From Flavobacterium sp. 9 (lineage in GTDB: Bacteria; Bacteroidota; Bacteroidia; Flavobacteriales; Flavobacteriaceae): a stretch of 64,000 bases of DNA. Positions within the stretch are counted from its first letter, which is position 1. Each line of letters starts with the position of its first letter. The stretch lies in assembly GCF_002754195.1 (NCBI RefSeq), contig NZ_PEEU01000001.1:3100001-3164000 (forward strand), read 5' to 3'. The notes beneath the pieces are model-generated. The model ran no database searches. It was given only the letters and a program-made list of their open reading frames with translations, and had not been told where the DNA came from. A program made the translations under genes and the position numbers. Of this stretch, positions 16,897 to 26,090 are shown piece by piece.

Positions 16897-18429
16897 ATGT
16901 CAAAAAAGAACAATCCAATATCGATTATTGAAGAATCATTTTTGTCTCTAAAAAAATATTTAGAAACAAATGTATCTACAAATGAAGCCGTTTTTACGGC
17001 TTCATTTATTATAGAACTGCAAAAAGAAACCAAGCAGATTCTTGAAATATGCAATATATTAAATCAAGATACAGATTTTATTCAGAAGCTAAATGAAACC
17101 GTAAATCCAGTTTTTTCTAAAGGTTTATTGTTTAAAGCAGAACATTTTTTTCTTTCGGATATTATTGACCTTTATGAAAGAGAACCTGGAACGAAAAATG
17201 AAAAACAAGAATTTGTTCTCGCATATTATTATGATGCTTTACGTAATAAACATTTTGCAAACGAAAATTCTGTAAGCGAATTGAATCAGTTGGTTTTTAC
17301 AGAGAATTTCAAAAATCTTCTTGTAAAAATTAAAAAAGAGAATAAGATAATTACTTCGAATGTTCAGCAAAACTATTATGTACTTCCAGAAATAATTATC
17401 GAAAAGAAACATAAAGGTTTAGAAGAAATTCTAATCGAATATCAAAACTTCATTTATTTTACGTTTGGTAAAAAATTTGAAAGTACATCAACTTTCAGTA
17501 ATTATTTAGGTTTAAATCTGAATAAATCAAAAACTGATAAAAAAGAAATAGACAATCTTCCTGAAGAAGATACGCTGGAAAAAGTTCTGAAAGAATTAAA
17601 CGAACTCGTTGGTTTAGCAGAAGTAAAAAAAGATGTTTCGGAATTAATCAATCTTTTAGAAATACAAAAAAAGCGATCAAAGCAAGGATTGAAAAATGTT
17701 GAAATTACTTTGCATACCGTTTTTCTAGGCCCGCCGGGAACCGGGAAAACTTCTGTAGCAAGACTTTTAAGTAGAATTTTTAAACATTTGGGTTTTTTAT
17801 CCAAAGGTCAAATGTTTGAAACAGACAGAGAAGGTTTAGTCGCGGGTTATGTCGGGCAAACAGCAACAAAAGTCAATAATGCAGTAGAATCAAGTCTTGG
17901 CGGAGTATTGTTTATTGATGAAGCTTATGCATTAACTCAAAATGCATTTGGAAATGATTATGGAGGAGAAGCTGTAAATACGCTTTTGAAAAGAATGGAA
18001 GATCATCGGGAAGATCTGGCTGTCGTGGTTGCAGGATACACAGAACCTATGAAAATTTTTATAGAATCAAATCCAGGATTGCGTTCTCGTTTCAACAGAT
18101 ACTTTCATTTTGATCATTTTACACCTTCAGAATTATTTCAAATTTTTGAATCATTTTGTTCGAAATCAGATTTTATTATTTCTGAAGAAGCCAAAGAAAA
18201 ACTAACAGATACTTTTGAATTACTTTACGAAAGTAAAAATGAAAGTTTTGGAAATGCCAGAGTCGTTCGAAATTTATTTGAAAAATGCGTTCAGAATCAG
18301 GCAAATCGAATTGTGAAAATTAAAAAACTCACGAATAAAGTTTTAAAAACATTTACAGAAGAAGACATTCCGGAACCAAAAGAAACGGAGCAAAATGTTA
18401 ATCTTGAAATGAAAAGTAAAGAACAATAA
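16897..18429 (+). CDS. CbxX/CfxQ (SpoVK)-type AAA+ ATPase
   Basis: 510 residues. ATG 16897 is preferred over the in-frame TTG two codons earlier. The N-terminal ~200 residues are helical and unrecognised. A linker and the family's entry motif ELVGLAEVKKDV lead into the AAA+ domain, with Walker A GPPGTGKTS near residue 278, the pore-loop region REGLVAGYVGQTATK, Walker B LFIDEAY near 338, and sensor/arginine motifs GLRSRFNRYFHF. The C-terminal helical lid contains GNARVVRNLFEKC. CbxX-type proteins remodel other proteins: Rubisco for CbbX, and various secretion or sporulation complexes for others. Here it likely acts on the ABC or coiled-coil partners. Last gene of the operon. Confidence 0.88.
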   Translation: MSKKNNPISIIEESFLSLKKYLETNVSTNEAVFTASFIIELQKETKQILEICNILNQDTDFIQKLNETVNPVFSKGLLFKAEHFFLSDIIDLYEREPGTKNEKQEFVLAYYYDALRNKHFANENSVSELNQLVFTENFKNLLVKIKKENKIITSNVQQNYYVLPEIIIEKKHKGLEEILIEYQNFIYFTFGKKFESTSTFSNYLGLNLNKSKTDKKEIDNLPEEDTLEKVLKELNELVGLAEVKKDVSELINLLEIQKKRSKQGLKNVEITLHTVFLGPPGTGKTSVARLLSRIFKHLGFLSKGQMFETDREGLVAGYVGQTATKVNNAVESSLGGVLFIDEAYALTQNAFGNDYGGEAVNTLLKRMEDHREDLAVVVAGYTEPMKIFIESNPGLRSRFNRYFHFDHFTPSELFQIFESFCSKSDFIISEEAKEKLTDTFELLYESKNESFGNARVVRNLFEKCVQNQANRIVKIKKLTNKVLKTFTEEDIPEPKETEQNVNLEMKSKEQ

Positions 18430-18434
18430 AAGGA

Positions 18435-18464
18435 AAAGAGTCGACAAGAAATTGCCGACTCTTT
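18435..18464 (+). terminator. Terminator of the SBP-OmpA/ABC/AAA operon
   Basis: AAAGAGTCG (18435-18443) pairs with CGACTCTTT (18456-18464). Inside, CAA and TTG can pair further after one mismatch. It lies 6 bases after the AAA+ stop. The T-run is short (CTTTC), so it is a moderate-strength terminator. Confidence 0.75.
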
Positions 18465-18582
18465 CATATATATAGGGTTGTTATTTTTGAAGTTAACTTA
18501 TAAAATGGTGATTCCCGCCTTACTCAAAAACCGAGAATCAGTACCATTTTATAAAATTAGACACAGATATATCACTCTGCAG

Positions 18583-18761
18583 TGCTTTGTCTTTCATGGG
18601 AACAAACTAGCTTTATCAATCCCAATGCTCTGTTTTTTTGAGGGTTACATTTCAGCAGAATCACTCCCTTTGCTTTGTCTTTTGTGGGAACAAACAAGCT
18701 TTATTAGTCCCATTGCTTTGCTTTTTTTGAAGGGTTGTATTTTAGCTTTGCTCATTCCCTT
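18583..18761. repeat. Degenerate tandem duplication of an ~88-bp unit in a gene-poor gap
   Basis: Two copies, about 18583-18670 and 18671-18761, each begin TGCTTTGTCTTT, continue TGGGAACAAAC, AGCTTTAT, TCCCA and a T-rich run, then GGGTT and ATTT, and end in TCA(C/T)TCCCTTTG-like sequence. A frame of about 104 codons crosses both copies from a TTG at 18478, but its composition (Leu/Phe/Cys-rich translation of T-rich repeats) looks non-coding. The 18465-18871 gap holds this repeat and a short AT-rich tail with a possible promoter. Function unknown. Confidence 0.65.
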
Positions 18762-18876
18762 TGATACAAAGTTAGTACAGAAGTACTCTTAGAAATTTAT
18801 ATAATTTTCGCCGTTTCTTATAGATTTTTCACATCAAGATGTTTCTACTTATATAACAGCACAATAAAAAAATGAG

Positions 18877-18884
18877 TATTTTTG
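18877..18884 (+). promoter_or_regulatory. Putative -7 promoter box for the GNAT gene
   Basis: TATTTTTG matches TAnnTTTG, 20 bases before ATG 18905. A transcript from here would start near 18890, which excludes the earlier in-frame ATG at 18872 as the main start. The -33 element is not clear. Confidence 0.5.
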
Positions 18885-18904
18885 AAATCTTATTTTTTAT
18901 TACA

Positions 18905-19351
18905 ATGAAACTGCAAATACAAGAACTTACAACAGTCGAAGAAATGTTGGCTCAAATTGATACAATGAGATTTCTTTATCCAAATATGACCATCGAAAAA
19001 TATAAAGCTTACCTTTCAGAGATGGTTCCGCATAATTACATTCAGATTGGTGTTTTTGAAAACGGAGTTTGTTTGGGTATTACCGGTTGTTGGTCAGCAA
19101 CAAAACTGTGGACAGGAAAATATCTTGAAATCGATAATTTTGTCGTAAACCCAGAAGTTCGATCAAAAGGAATTGGAAAATTGCTGACAGATTATATTGA
19201 ACAAAAAGCCATAGATTCAGATTGCAGTAGTATCGTTTTGGACGCTTTTACCGGAAATTTTGCGGCACATCGTTTTTATTATAATCAAGGATACGGACCA
19301 AAAGGTTTTCATTTTGTTAAAATATTAGATGAAAACAAAATGACTCACTAA
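18905..19351 (+). CDS. GNAT-family N-acetyltransferase
   Basis: 149 residues from ATG 18905; the longer form from 18872 would add MSIFEILFFIT, part of which overlaps a promoter-like box. The central GNAT fold has the acetyl-CoA pyrophosphate-binding motif RSKGIGKLLTDYI at about residues 97-109, preceded by the strand EIDNFVVNPE and followed by IVLDAFTGNFAAHRFYYNQGY, the family's C-terminal beta-alpha. Substrate cannot be deduced. Single gene between a repeat-rich gap and a flippase gene. Confidence 0.88.
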   Translation: MKLQIQELTTVEEMLAQIDTMRFLYPNMTIEKYKAYLSEMVPHNYIQIGVFENGVCLGITGCWSATKLWTGKYLEIDNFVVNPEVRSKGIGKLLTDYIEQKAIDSDCSSIVLDAFTGNFAAHRFYYNQGYGPKGFHFVKILDENKMTH

Positions 19352-19410
19352 TTTTAGCATCAAGTTTTTTTATTGAACCTATAAAATCAATATAAAACCA
19401 AAGAATTGGT

Positions 19411-19418
19411 TATTTTTG
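19411..19418 (+). promoter_or_regulatory. Putative -7 promoter box for the flippase gene
   Basis: TATTTTTG lies 29 bases before the TTG start at 19448 and fits TAnnTTTG. No convincing TTTG occurs at the expected -33 distance. Confidence 0.45.
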
Positions 19419-19447
19419 TTTTATAAATTTTTTTACACACATATATT

Positions 19448-20908
19448 TTGGGATTATATAAAAATCTATTCAAGCAAACTGCTATTTACGGATTAGCTAC
19501 GGTTTTACCACGAATGCTAAGTTTTCTATTAGTTAGATTGTACACAGGTATTTTACCAACGGCAGAATACGGAGAGGTTTCGATCGTTTTGTCCTGGATG
19601 GTTTTCTTTAATGTGGTACTTTCTTATGGAATGGAAACCGCTTTTTTTAGATTTTACAGCAACGAAGAAGATAAGAAAAACGTAATTGCAACTTCTACAA
19701 TATCTATCTTTTGGTCGTCGATAATTTTCTTATTTGTAGCTTTAATTTTTAGAAACACACTAGCAAATCTTGCCGAAGTTGATGTACAATATGTTACCTA
19801 TACCGTTTGGATTTTAGTATTGGATGCCTTGGTTTTAATACCATTTTCTAAATTAAGAGCAAACCAAAGACCAATGGTTTATGCAGCGATTAAAATTGGG
19901 AACGTAATAATCAATCTATTATTGAATATTTTCTTCTTAATGTATTTACCTAAACTTGCGGCTTCAAATCCTAACTCAGTTTGGGATAATTTATATGTAG
20001 AGAATTTTCAAATCGCATATATTTTCATCGCAAATCTTTTAGCGAGTTTAGCCACATTTATTGTGCTTTCGCCGAATTATCTTTCATTGGGAAGAAAATT
20101 TGACCCAGTTCTTTGGAAGAAAATGATGAAATATGGTTTACCAATTTTGGTTGCCGGACTTGCATTTGCAGTTAACGAACATTTTGATAAAATTCTTTTA
20201 GGATATTTACTTCCGGAAAATTTAGCAAAATCTGAAGTTGGAGCTTATTCAGCTTGTTATAAATTAGGATTGTTTATGGTTTTGTTTGCAACCGCTTTTA
20301 GATTAGGAATAGAACCTTTCTTTTTCAGCCATGCAAAAAATGAAAATGCTCCACAGACTTATGCTGTAATTACAAAATACTTTGTTATTCTGGGATCCTT
20401 AATTTTGCTTGGAGTAATCGTTTTTGCGGACGTTTTAAAATATCTTTTGCTTGACAATAAATCATATTGGGAAGCAATGAAAGTTGTTCCATTAATTATT
20501 TTGGCAAACTTCTTTTTAGGAATTTATAATAATCTATCGGTTTGGTATAAACTAACCGATAAAACAAAAATCGGAGCATATATTTCGATTGTAGGCGCTA
20601 TTGTAACATTGGTTTTAAATTATTTTTTAATTCCAAAATACAGTTATTATGGTTCGGCAATTGCAACTATTTCTGCTTACGGAAGTATGATGTTGATTTC
20701 TTATGTTTTAGGAAACAAATATTATCCAATACCTTATGATATGAATAAGATTGGCGCTTATTTAGGAATTTCAATTGTGTTTTCGGCTATTTCTTTTTAT
20801 GGATTTAGAGAAAATTATTTTGTTGGAATTCCGTTATTTTTAGGCTTCATCTATTTTGTTTATCATAACGAAAAAGAGACAATTAAGGGAATTATGAATA
20901 GAAAGTAA
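19448..20908 (+). CDS. Polysaccharide flippase, Wzx/MVF superfamily
   Basis: 486 residues with about 12-14 membrane helices. The N-terminus LFKQTAIYGLATVLPRMLSFLLVRLYT is the usual start of oligosaccharide flippases in this superfamily, followed by YGEVSIVLSW. Starts with TTG 19448; no ATG fits better. Such proteins move undecaprenyl-linked glycans across the inner membrane. A predicted sugar-nucleotide transferase lies 2 genes downstream, consistent with a glycan theme, though the intervening dUTPase shows they are not a dedicated cluster. Confidence 0.85.
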   Translation: MGLYKNLFKQTAIYGLATVLPRMLSFLLVRLYTGILPTAEYGEVSIVLSWMVFFNVVLSYGMETAFFRFYSNEEDKKNVIATSTISIFWSSIIFLFVALIFRNTLANLAEVDVQYVTYTVWILVLDALVLIPFSKLRANQRPMVYAAIKIGNVIINLLLNIFFLMYLPKLAASNPNSVWDNLYVENFQIAYIFIANLLASLATFIVLSPNYLSLGRKFDPVLWKKMMKYGLPILVAGLAFAVNEHFDKILLGYLLPENLAKSEVGAYSACYKLGLFMVLFATAFRLGIEPFFFSHAKNENAPQTYAVITKYFVILGSLILLGVIVFADVLKYLLLDNKSYWEAMKVVPLIILANFFLGIYNNLSVWYKLTDKTKIGAYISIVGAIVTLVLNYFLIPKYSYYGSAIATISAYGSMMLISYVLGNKYYPIPYDMNKIGAYLGISIVFSAISFYGFRENYFVGIPLFLGFIYFVYHNEKETIKGIMNRK

Positions 20909-20936
20909 CATTACTTTTTAAGTTGCAAAAATAAAA

Positions 20937-21371
20937 ATGAAAATACAAATTATCAATAAATCACAACACGCTTTACCAAACTACGAAACAATTGCTTCGG
21001 CAGGAATGGATCTTCGTGCCAATTTAACTGAAGTTATTACGTTAAAACCATTAGAGAGAACAATTGTAAAAACCGGACTTTTTATTGAGTTGCCAATTGG
21101 TTATGAAGCACAAGTTCGACCAAGAAGTGGATTAGCAGCAAAAAAAGGTGTAACCGTTTTAAATTCTCCAGGAACTATTGATGCAGATTATAGAGGAGAA
21201 ATAGGTGTAATTTTGGTAAATTTATCAAACGAAGAATTTGTAATCGAAAACGGAGAAAGAATTGCACAATTAATTATTGCCAAACACGAAAGAGCAGAGT
21301 GGATAGAAGTTGAAGAACTTACTGAAACTTCAAGAGGCGAAGGCGGATTTGGAAGTACAGGAGTAAAGTAA
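20937..21371 (+). CDS. dut: dUTP diphosphatase
   Basis: 144 residues, standard trimeric dUTPase length. All five motifs are visible: [30 protein letters not shown] (with the catalytic Asp in motif 3), GERIAQLII and the C-terminal [10 protein letters not shown] that closes over the nucleotide. It hydrolyses dUTP to dUMP and pyrophosphate, keeping uracil out of DNA and feeding dTMP synthesis. It begins 28 bases after the flippase stop and may share its transcript. Confidence 0.96.
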   Translation: MKIQIINKSQHALPNYETIASAGMDLRANLTEVITLKPLERTIVKTGLFIELPIGYEAQVRPRSGLAAKKGVTVLNSPGTIDADYRGEIGVILVNLSNEEFVIENGERIAQLIIAKHERAEWIEVEELTETSRGEGGFGSTGVK

Positions 21372-21586
21372 TTTTGAGTGATCAGTTTTCAGTTTTGAGT
21401 GATCAGTTTTTAAACTTTGTGATCTTAAAAATGAAATGAAAAACTTTGTAATCTTTGCGAAAAACCTTCGCGAACTTTGCGGTTAAAATTTCAGCACAAC
21501 AGAAAATAAATAACCTTCAAGGTTAAAAATTTAGAACCAAACGAAGAAGATTTTAGCAGATCTTCCCATAAAAAATAAATACAAAA
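21372..21586. repeat. Intergenic repeat region after dut
   Basis: An 18-bp direct repeat, TTTTGAGTGATCAGTTTT, occurs at 21372-21389 and 21393-21410. It is followed by ACTTTGTGATC, CTTTGTAATCTTTGCG and AACTTTGCGG words. The latter belong to the CTTTGCG-type repeat that forms hairpins near 31.8, 58.5 and 61.2 kb. No gene is apparent. Confidence 0.6.
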
Positions 21587-22603
21587 ATGAAAATAATCGT
21601 TCCAATGGCAGGTCGAGGATCAAGACTTAGACCACATACATTAACAATTCCTAAACCATTAATTCCTGTTGCAGGAAAATCAATCGTTCATCGTTTAGTC
21701 GAAGATATTGCCAAAATATTGAAAGAACCTATCGAAGAAGTTGCTTTTATCTTAGGAGATCCGGCTTTTTTTGGAGATGATCTTGTAGAAAGTTTAGAGG
21801 AATTGGCAGGAAGTTTAGGCGCAAAAGCTTCGATTTATCGTCAGGATTTACCATTAGGAACGGGTCACGCGATTATGTGTGCCAAAGAATCTTTATCAGG
21901 ACCGGCAGTAATTGCTTACGCAGATACTTTAATCAGAGCAGATTTTGAATTAGATCCTGAAGCTGATGCTGTAATCTGGGTAAAACAAGTGGAACAGCCT
22001 GAAGCTTTTGGAGTTGTTAAATTAAATGCTAATAATGAAATTATAGAACTGGTTGAAAAACCAAAAGAATTTGTTAGTGATTTAGCAGTTATCGGAATCT
22101 ATTATTTTAAAGAAGTTGGAGATTTGAAAAAAGAACTTCAAGGCGTTTTGGATAATAATATTCAGAATGGTGGAGAATATCAAATCAATGACGGAATCAA
22201 AGCGATGATGGCAAATGGTAAAGTTTTTAAAACCGGAAGCGTTGACGAATGGATGGATTGCGGAAACAAAGATGTTACCGTTGAAACCAATTCAAGAATG
22301 TTAGGATTCCTGCATAATGATGGAGAACATTTAGTAGATTATGATGTAAAGCTGGATAATTCAACAATTATTCCGCCTTGTTATATTGGAGAAAATGTAG
22401 TGTTGAAAAACACAACCGTTGGTCCAAATGTATCGATTGGAAAAGGATGCCATGTTACAGATAGTGTTATCAAAAACAGTTTAGTTCAAACTTTTTCTCA
22501 AATAAAAAATGCAAATCTGGACAATGCAATGATCGGAAATCACGTTGTTTATGATGGTAAATTTACAAGTATCAGTATTGGCGATTATTCGGTTTTAGAA
22601 TAA
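21587..22603 (+). CDS. Sugar-1-phosphate nucleotidyltransferase with C-terminal beta-helix
   Basis: 338 residues. The N-terminal nucleotidyltransferase signature AGRGSRLRPHTLTIPKPLIP is complete, with the activating Lys in PKP. The metal-binding Asp lies in IAYADTLI, and VEKP is present. Residues ~255-338 contain hexapeptide-like repeats (IGENVVLKNTTVGPNVSIGKG) forming a left-handed beta-helix. This architecture is shared by mannose-1-P guanylyltransferases and glucose-1-P thymidylyl/uridylyltransferases, so the sugar and nucleotide are not certain. A lipoprotein/TPR envelope block follows. Confidence 0.85.
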   Translation: MKIIVPMAGRGSRLRPHTLTIPKPLIPVAGKSIVHRLVEDIAKILKEPIEEVAFILGDPAFFGDDLVESLEELAGSLGAKASIYRQDLPLGTGHAIMCAKESLSGPAVIAYADTLIRADFELDPEADAVIWVKQVEQPEAFGVVKLNANNEIIELVEKPKEFVSDLAVIGIYYFKEVGDLKKELQGVLDNNIQNGGEYQINDGIKAMMANGKVFKTGSVDEWMDCGNKDVTVETNSRMLGFLHNDGEHLVDYDVKLDNSTIIPPCYIGENVVLKNTTVGPNVSIGKGCHVTDSVIKNSLVQTFSQIKNANLDNAMIGNHVVYDGKFTSISIGDYSVLE

Positions 22604-22652
22604 ATTATAGTTTTAAATAGATTCGTTTTTGTTTAAATAATAAATATTAGAA

Positions 22653-24005
22653 ATGATACAAAAAGGAGTTTTAGTAATTTTATTTTTCGTTTTGCTTAGC
22701 AATCCAATTTCAGTTATGGCTCAAACCGAACCAGAAGATATTGCTATGGCAACAGATGAATATCAAGACTCTTTTTATGAATCATTAAAACAAAAAGGAA
22801 TTGAAAATTATGATAAAGCCATTATATCATTAGAGAAATGTATTAAACTGAAACCTAATGATGCTGTAGCTTATTTTGAATTGGGAAAAAATTATTTGTC
22901 TCTAAAACAATATGGAAGCGCTCAAACGGCTTTTGAAAAAGCGACTCAATTAGACCCGAAGAATAAATGGTATTGGTTAGGAATTTATGATGTAAGTTAT
23001 GAAACCAAAAACTATCCTTTGGCAATTGAAACGATTCAGAAAATAATGGTTTTTGATGAAGAATATAAAGACGATTTAATTTCGTTGTATATGATTACCA
23101 ATCAATATGACAAAGCACTTTTAGCGATCAATGAAATGAATGATAAATTCGGAAAATCAGAAGATCGTGATCGATATAAGCAACAAATTTTATCTCAGGG
23201 AAAATATCAAAATGCTGAAATCACGAATCTGATTGATCAAATAAAAAAGAACCCAAAAGAAGAATCGAATTATGTGAATCTGATTTTTCTATATTCAAAA
23301 GCAGAAGAAGCAGATAAAGCGGTAGAAGTTGCAAAGCAATTAGCAAAGGAAATTCCAAATTCGGAATGGGGACAAGTAAGTTTGTTCAAAGGATATTTGG
23401 ATGCAAATCAAGCTGACAAAGCAATTAAAGCGATGAATGTTATTTTATCAAGTTCAAAAATTGATACAAAAATTAAACATCGTACCTTAAATGAATTTTT
23501 AATTTATGTGAATAAAAATCCGCAGTACGCACCGGATTTAGAAAAAGCAATATCATATTTTGATAATGATCCAAATGTTGATGTTGCAAAAGAAATTGGA
23601 AAGTTTTATCATAGTAAAGGCCAATTTGAAAATGCAATTAAATATTATGAAAAAGATTTAAAAGCAAATTCAGATACAGATCGCGAAACCAATTTGCTTT
23701 TGCTTGAAGCTTATGTTCAGGCAAAACAATTTGAACCAATGACCAAGCGAGCGATGACTATGATTGAAGTTTATCCGAGTCAATCGCAATTTTATTATTA
23801 CGCAGGTTTAGGAAACAATAAGTTACAACAATTTAAGAACGCAAAAACCGTTCTGGAAATGGGACTTGATTATGTTGTAGACGATAAAACGCTTGAAGCA
23901 AATTTTAATATTCAGCTTGGAGAAGCTTATAATGGTTTGGGAGACGCTAAGAAAAAAGAGGAATACTTTTTGAAGGCAAATGAATTATTGAAACAAAAAA
24001 AGTAA
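22653..24005 (+). CDS. Exported TPR-repeat protein
   Basis: 450 residues with a signal peptide ending near VMAQ. At least six TPR-like units follow, e.g. DAVAYFELGKNYLSLKQYGSAQTAFEKATQL (one canonical repeat at about 60-90). It probably mediates protein-protein contacts in the periplasm. The next gene, a DUF4292 lipoprotein, begins 15 bases later, then an EnvC-like protein; the three form an envelope-related operon often seen together in Flavobacteriia. Confidence 0.85.
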   Translation: MIQKGVLVILFFVLLSNPISVMAQTEPEDIAMATDEYQDSFYESLKQKGIENYDKAIISLEKCIKLKPNDAVAYFELGKNYLSLKQYGSAQTAFEKATQLDPKNKWYWLGIYDVSYETKNYPLAIETIQKIMVFDEEYKDDLISLYMITNQYDKALLAINEMNDKFGKSEDRDRYKQQILSQGKYQNAEITNLIDQIKKNPKEESNYVNLIFLYSKAEEADKAVEVAKQLAKEIPNSEWGQVSLFKGYLDANQADKAIKAMNVILSSSKIDTKIKHRTLNEFLIYVNKNPQYAPDLEKAISYFDNDPNVDVAKEIGKFYHSKGQFENAIKYYEKDLKANSDTDRETNLLLLEAYVQAKQFEPMTKRAMTMIEVYPSQSQFYYYAGLGNNKLQQFKNAKTVLEMGLDYVVDDKTLEANFNIQLGEAYNGLGDAKKKEEYFLKANELLKQKK

Positions 24006-24020
24006 AAGGGAGGATTTTAA

Positions 24021-24806
24021 ATGAAAAAATATATTGCAATATTAATAATGTCGGTTTTTGTGATTTCTTGTAAATCAAAAATGCCAGCGGTTCAAAATAA
24101 TACAGGTAATACTGAAGTTGCACCAGTAAAAGAAGATAAAAAAGTAGTAGAAAAACATTATAACAATAAGTTAGATTTTTCGACTTTATACATAAAAGCA
24201 AGCGCAAAATATGTTGACGAAAAACAAAGTCAAAATGTTTCGGCCGAAATCAAAATTGAGAAAGACAAACAGATTTTAATAAGCGTTCGTTTTCTGGGAA
24301 TTACAATGGCAAAAGCATTGATTACGCCAACTACTGTAAGCTATTATGAGAAAATAAACAGTACTTATTACGAAGGTGATTTTACAAGTTTGAGCGAATG
24401 GTTAGGGACAGAATTGAATTATTCTAAAGTTCAGAATTTATTAGTTGGAGAAGCTTTAGACGATTTAAAAAAAGGAAAATATACACAGACAATTGTAGAA
24501 AATCTTTTTCGTTTAGACGATGAAAAAGATGCCAAATTGAAAAAATCATTTTATATTGATTCTGAAAAATATTTGTTGCAAAAAGAAGAAATTTCACAAC
24601 CTTCAGAAAACAGAATGTTGCAAATTAACTATTCTGACAGCAAAACTTTTAATCAGGGAACACTTCCAACAAGCATCGAAATTAACGCGCTTCAGCCAAA
24701 AGGAAGAACCAATATTAATTTAAACTATAACAATATTTCGTTTAATGAAGAACTTTCTTTTCCTTATAGCGTGCCTGGAGGTTATAAGAAAGTTATAATT
24801 AAGTAA
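24021..24806 (+). CDS. DUF4292-family lipoprotein
   Basis: 261 residues. A lipoprotein signal ends in VISC (Cys17), then a polar linker. The body is rich in beta-strands, with LDFSTLYIKASAKYVDE, ISVRFLGITMAKALITPTTVSYYEK and a C-terminal FPYSVPGGYKKV, a pattern I associate with DUF4292, a LolA/LolB-like fold family of Bacteroidota. It may bind lipids or lipoproteins at the envelope. It is separated by 2 bases from the EnvC-like gene. Confidence 0.75.
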   Translation: MKKYIAILIMSVFVISCKSKMPAVQNNTGNTEVAPVKEDKKVVEKHYNNKLDFSTLYIKASAKYVDEKQSQNVSAEIKIEKDKQILISVRFLGITMAKALITPTTVSYYEKINSTYYEGDFTSLSEWLGTELNYSKVQNLLVGEALDDLKKGKYTQTIVENLFRLDDEKDAKLKKSFYIDSEKYLLQKEEISQPSENRMLQINYSDSKTFNQGTLPTSIEINALQPKGRTNINLNYNNISFNEELSFPYSVPGGYKKVIIK

Positions 24807-24829
24807 ATTTGCAAAAAGAAAATAGAAAC

Positions 24830-26089
24830 ATGCCAAAATTTCTCCTAAGCCTAATTTTTATTTGTGCCACAACTTTTATGTGGGCGCAAGATTCGCAACA
24901 AGAAAAACTGGAGCAGCGTAAAGCTCAGATCCAGCAGGAAATTAGAGATAATGAAAAGATGTTGCAATCTGTAAAGAAACAAGAAAAGTCAGCGGTAAAT
25001 GTCTTTATGATTCAGGCGAATAAAATTAAACTGAAAGAAAAACTGATTAATACTACAGCAAAACAAGAAAAACTTTTGAGCAATGATATGTATATTAACC
25101 AAGTTAAGGTTAATAAACTAAAAAAGGAATTGACGGTTTTGAAAGAAGATTACTCTAAGATGATTTTAAAATCATACAAAAGTAGATCTGAACAAAGTCG
25201 AGCGATGTTTATTTTATCTTCAGAAAGTTTTTTGCAAGCTTATAAAAGGGCACAATATCTAAAACAATATACCAATTTCAGAAAAAATCAAGGATTAGAA
25301 ATTCAATCTAAAACAAATGAATTAGTTGATTATAATGCGAGATTAAATGGACAAAGACAGGTTAAGAAGAAGATTATTGCAGAAAATGAAAAGGAGAAAC
25401 AAAGCTTAGAAGTTGAAAAGAAAGAACAACAAAAGTTAGTTAATTCGATTAAGAAAGATAAAGGTAAAATCCTTGCAGACATTAGAGCGAAACAAAGCGA
25501 GTCAAAAAGAATTGACAGACAAATTGATCGTTTAATTCGTGAGGCAATTGCCGAAGCAAATAGAAAAGCAGCTTTAGAAAGAGCAAAAGAAAATAATACA
25601 AGTACGACAGTAGCGGCAAAAGCTCCGGTTTCATCATCAAAAATTGAATTAACTCCGGAAAATAAAATTTTAGCTGCCGACTTTAAAGCAAACAGAGGAA
25701 GATTGCCTTGGCCGGTTGAAAAAGGATTTATTTCTCAAGGATTTGGAGATCAGCCGCATCCTTTATATAATACAGTGACGATTCATAATAATGGAGTTGA
25801 AATTACAACAGAATCAGGATCAAGTGCAAGAGCAGTTTTTGCGGGTGAAGTAACCAGTGTAATTGTTTTATCGCCGATTAATAAAATGGTAATTATTCAG
25901 CATGGAGATTATTTTTCTGTGTATCAGAATTTAAGTTCTGTAAGTGTAGACAAAGGAGATAAAGTTACCAACAAACAAAATATTGGTAAAATTAGAACAA
26001 GTCCGGAGACAGGAAAAACAACAATGAAGTTTTGTATTTCGCAAAACTCAACATATGCAGATCCTAGAGGATGGATTCAAAATAGATAA
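24830..26089 (+). CDS. EnvC-like coiled-coil protein with degenerate LytM (M23) domain
   Basis: 419 residues from ATG 24830, which gives the signal peptide MPKFLLSLIFICATTFMWAQ; the in-frame TTG 24809 would add seven residues. Long coiled coils cover residues ~22-250. The C-terminal ~110 residues are a LytM domain, but the zinc ligands are altered: NNGVEI replaces H-G-D, QHGDYFSVYQNL has Asn in place of the second catalytic His, and MKFC replaces LHF. This is the state of EnvC/NlpD-type amidase activators rather than active endopeptidases. An N-acetylmuramoyl-L-alanine amidase gene at 30.0 kb is a plausible client. Confidence 0.88.
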   Translation: MPKFLLSLIFICATTFMWAQDSQQEKLEQRKAQIQQEIRDNEKMLQSVKKQEKSAVNVFMIQANKIKLKEKLINTTAKQEKLLSNDMYINQVKVNKLKKELTVLKEDYSKMILKSYKSRSEQSRAMFILSSESFLQAYKRAQYLKQYTNFRKNQGLEIQSKTNELVDYNARLNGQRQVKKKIIAENEKEKQSLEVEKKEQQKLVNSIKKDKGKILADIRAKQSESKRIDRQIDRLIREAIAEANRKAALERAKENNTSTTVAAKAPVSSSKIELTPENKILAADFKANRGRLPWPVEKGFISQGFGDQPHPLYNTVTIHNNGVEITTESGSSARAVFAGEVTSVIVLSPINKMVIIQHGDYFSVYQNLSSVSVDKGDKVTNKQNIGKIRTSPETGKTTMKFCISQNSTYADPRGWIQNR

Positions 26090-26090
26090 A

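Noticed and set aside
18478..18792. 104-codon frame starting at TTG across the tandem repeat
   Set aside because: Translation is a Leu/Phe/Cys-rich reading of a T-rich repeat, with no homology, no promoter and no good start.
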